The notes beneath the pieces are model-generated. The model made no database searches. It worked only from the letters and a program-made list of their open reading frames with translations, and had not been told where the DNA came from. Positions 63,657-64,000 of a DNA stretch of 64,000 nucleotides are shown piece by piece. Numbering within the stretch: position 1 is the first letter of the stretch; each line of letters starts with the position of its first letter. This DNA is from Pedobacter namyangjuensis (GTDB lineage: Bacteria; Bacteroidota; Bacteroidia; Sphingobacteriales; Sphingobacteriaceae), in NCBI RefSeq assembly GCF_003313325.1, contig NZ_QMHQ01000003.1, positions 602,762 to 666,761 on the forward strand. The letters run 5' to 3'. Position numbers and translations under genes: made by a program.

Positions 63657-64000
63657 ATGTGCCGCATAGCAGGAATTATCGACCCAAACTCTAACTCGTT
63701 AGCCATTAGCGAAAATGTTAGGCGAATGTGCGATGTTATGGCGCAGGGCGGACCAGATGATGAAGGGTTTTATCAGCCTACTACAAACACAGTTTTTGGG
63801 CATCGCCGATTAGCATTAATTGACCTCTCTCCAGCCGGACATCAACCCATGTTGCGAAAAAACTTAAGCGTTAGTTTTAATGGAGAGATTTACAATTACT
63901 TAGAATTAAAGCAAGAACTTAAAGAATTCGGCTTAACTTTTACAACCCAAACAGATACTGAAGTAATTTTGGCGGGTTTCGAAGCGTGGGGAACTAAAGT
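63657..64000 (+). CDS. asnB: Asparagine synthetase (glutamine-hydrolysing)-like protein, N-terminal part
   Basis: The first 114 residues are a class II glutamine amidotransferase domain: catalytic Cys2 in MCRIAGIIDP, GGPDDEGFYQ, GHRRLALIDLSPAGHQPM, FNGEIYNYLELK and TDTEVILAGFEAWG. The synthetase domain lies beyond the window. Most family members begin MCGIAG; here Arg replaces the Gly, a small deviation seen in a conserved position. In polysaccharide loci such enzymes amidate sugars or precursors. The gene runs off the window edge, so its completeness is unknown. Confidence 0.9.
   Translation, partial: MCRIAGIIDPNSNSLAISENVRRMCDVMAQGGPDDEGFYQPTTNTVFGHRRLALIDLSPAGHQPMLRKNLSVSFNGEIYNYLELKQELKEFGLTFTTQTDTEVILAGFEAWGTK

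Overview
The window looks like a chromosomal segment from a Bacteroidota member, most likely family Sphingobacteriaceae (Pedobacter-like). This is inferred from low GC, Bacteroidota-type promoters (TTTG, about 20 bp, TAnnTTTG), the gene order of the division cluster, a maltodextrin locus with an outer-membrane TonB-dependent receptor and SusA-like enzyme, a histone H1-like small protein and a UpxY-type antiterminator. No tRNA, rRNA, insertion sequence, CRISPR array or replication origin was recognised.

Layout. 1-5.3 kb: a lipoprotein gene broken by an in-frame stop at the left edge, a candidate small RNA with its own promoter and terminator, an EmrE-like exporter next to a Crp/Fnr regulator with a perfect FNR-type box between them, an NTF2-like protein, an orphan CHASE-PAS-PAS histidine kinase and a small hypothetical gene. 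5.3-22.2 kb: alpha-glucan metabolism on the minus strand. A TonB receptor (own terminator) is followed by susA, pgmB, maltose phosphorylase, a GH13 amylase lipoprotein, an MFS sugar transporter and a GH31 glucosidase, ending at a strong terminator; beyond lie a small ABC ATPase/membrane protein pair and glgB. Inferred flow: maltodextrin enters through the receptor, is cut in the periplasm, maltose enters the cytoplasm by the MFS carrier, and phosphorolysis plus PgmB gives glucose 6-phosphate. No SusD and no dedicated regulator are present.

22.4-34 kb: mixed housekeeping genes (penicillin acylase family, LuxE-like enzyme, tyrS, ACP phosphodiesterase, ligA, dapA, a small lipoprotein, histone H1-like protein, an alpha-oxoamine synthase). 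34-50.2 kb: complete dcw cluster mraZ-rsmH-ftsL-ftsI-murE-mraY-murD-ftsW-murG-murC-ftsQ-ftsA-ftsZ, with an MraZ-type operator upstream. 50.6-54.4 kb: collagen-like lipoprotein and gap-GNAT-pgk.

54.4-64 kb: a polysaccharide locus. On the minus strand, six consecutive small secreted proteins share a C-terminal (C)PIDDY - hydrophobic helix - basic tail and are followed by an overlapping GT2 glycosyltransferase and a WecA-like sugar-phosphate transferase. Divergently on the plus strand lie a Wza-like export lipoprotein, a Wzc-like kinase, a UpxY/NusG antiterminator and the start of an asparagine-synthetase-like gene. The six-gene array looks like the substrate set of an exosortase-type sorting system coupled to exopolysaccharide production and is the most interesting item in the window; the sorting enzyme itself is not in view.

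At a finer scale, several intergenic spacers carry different short direct-repeat words, and three unrelated genes have a TAnnTTTG element exactly four bases before the start codon, suggesting leaderless transcripts.
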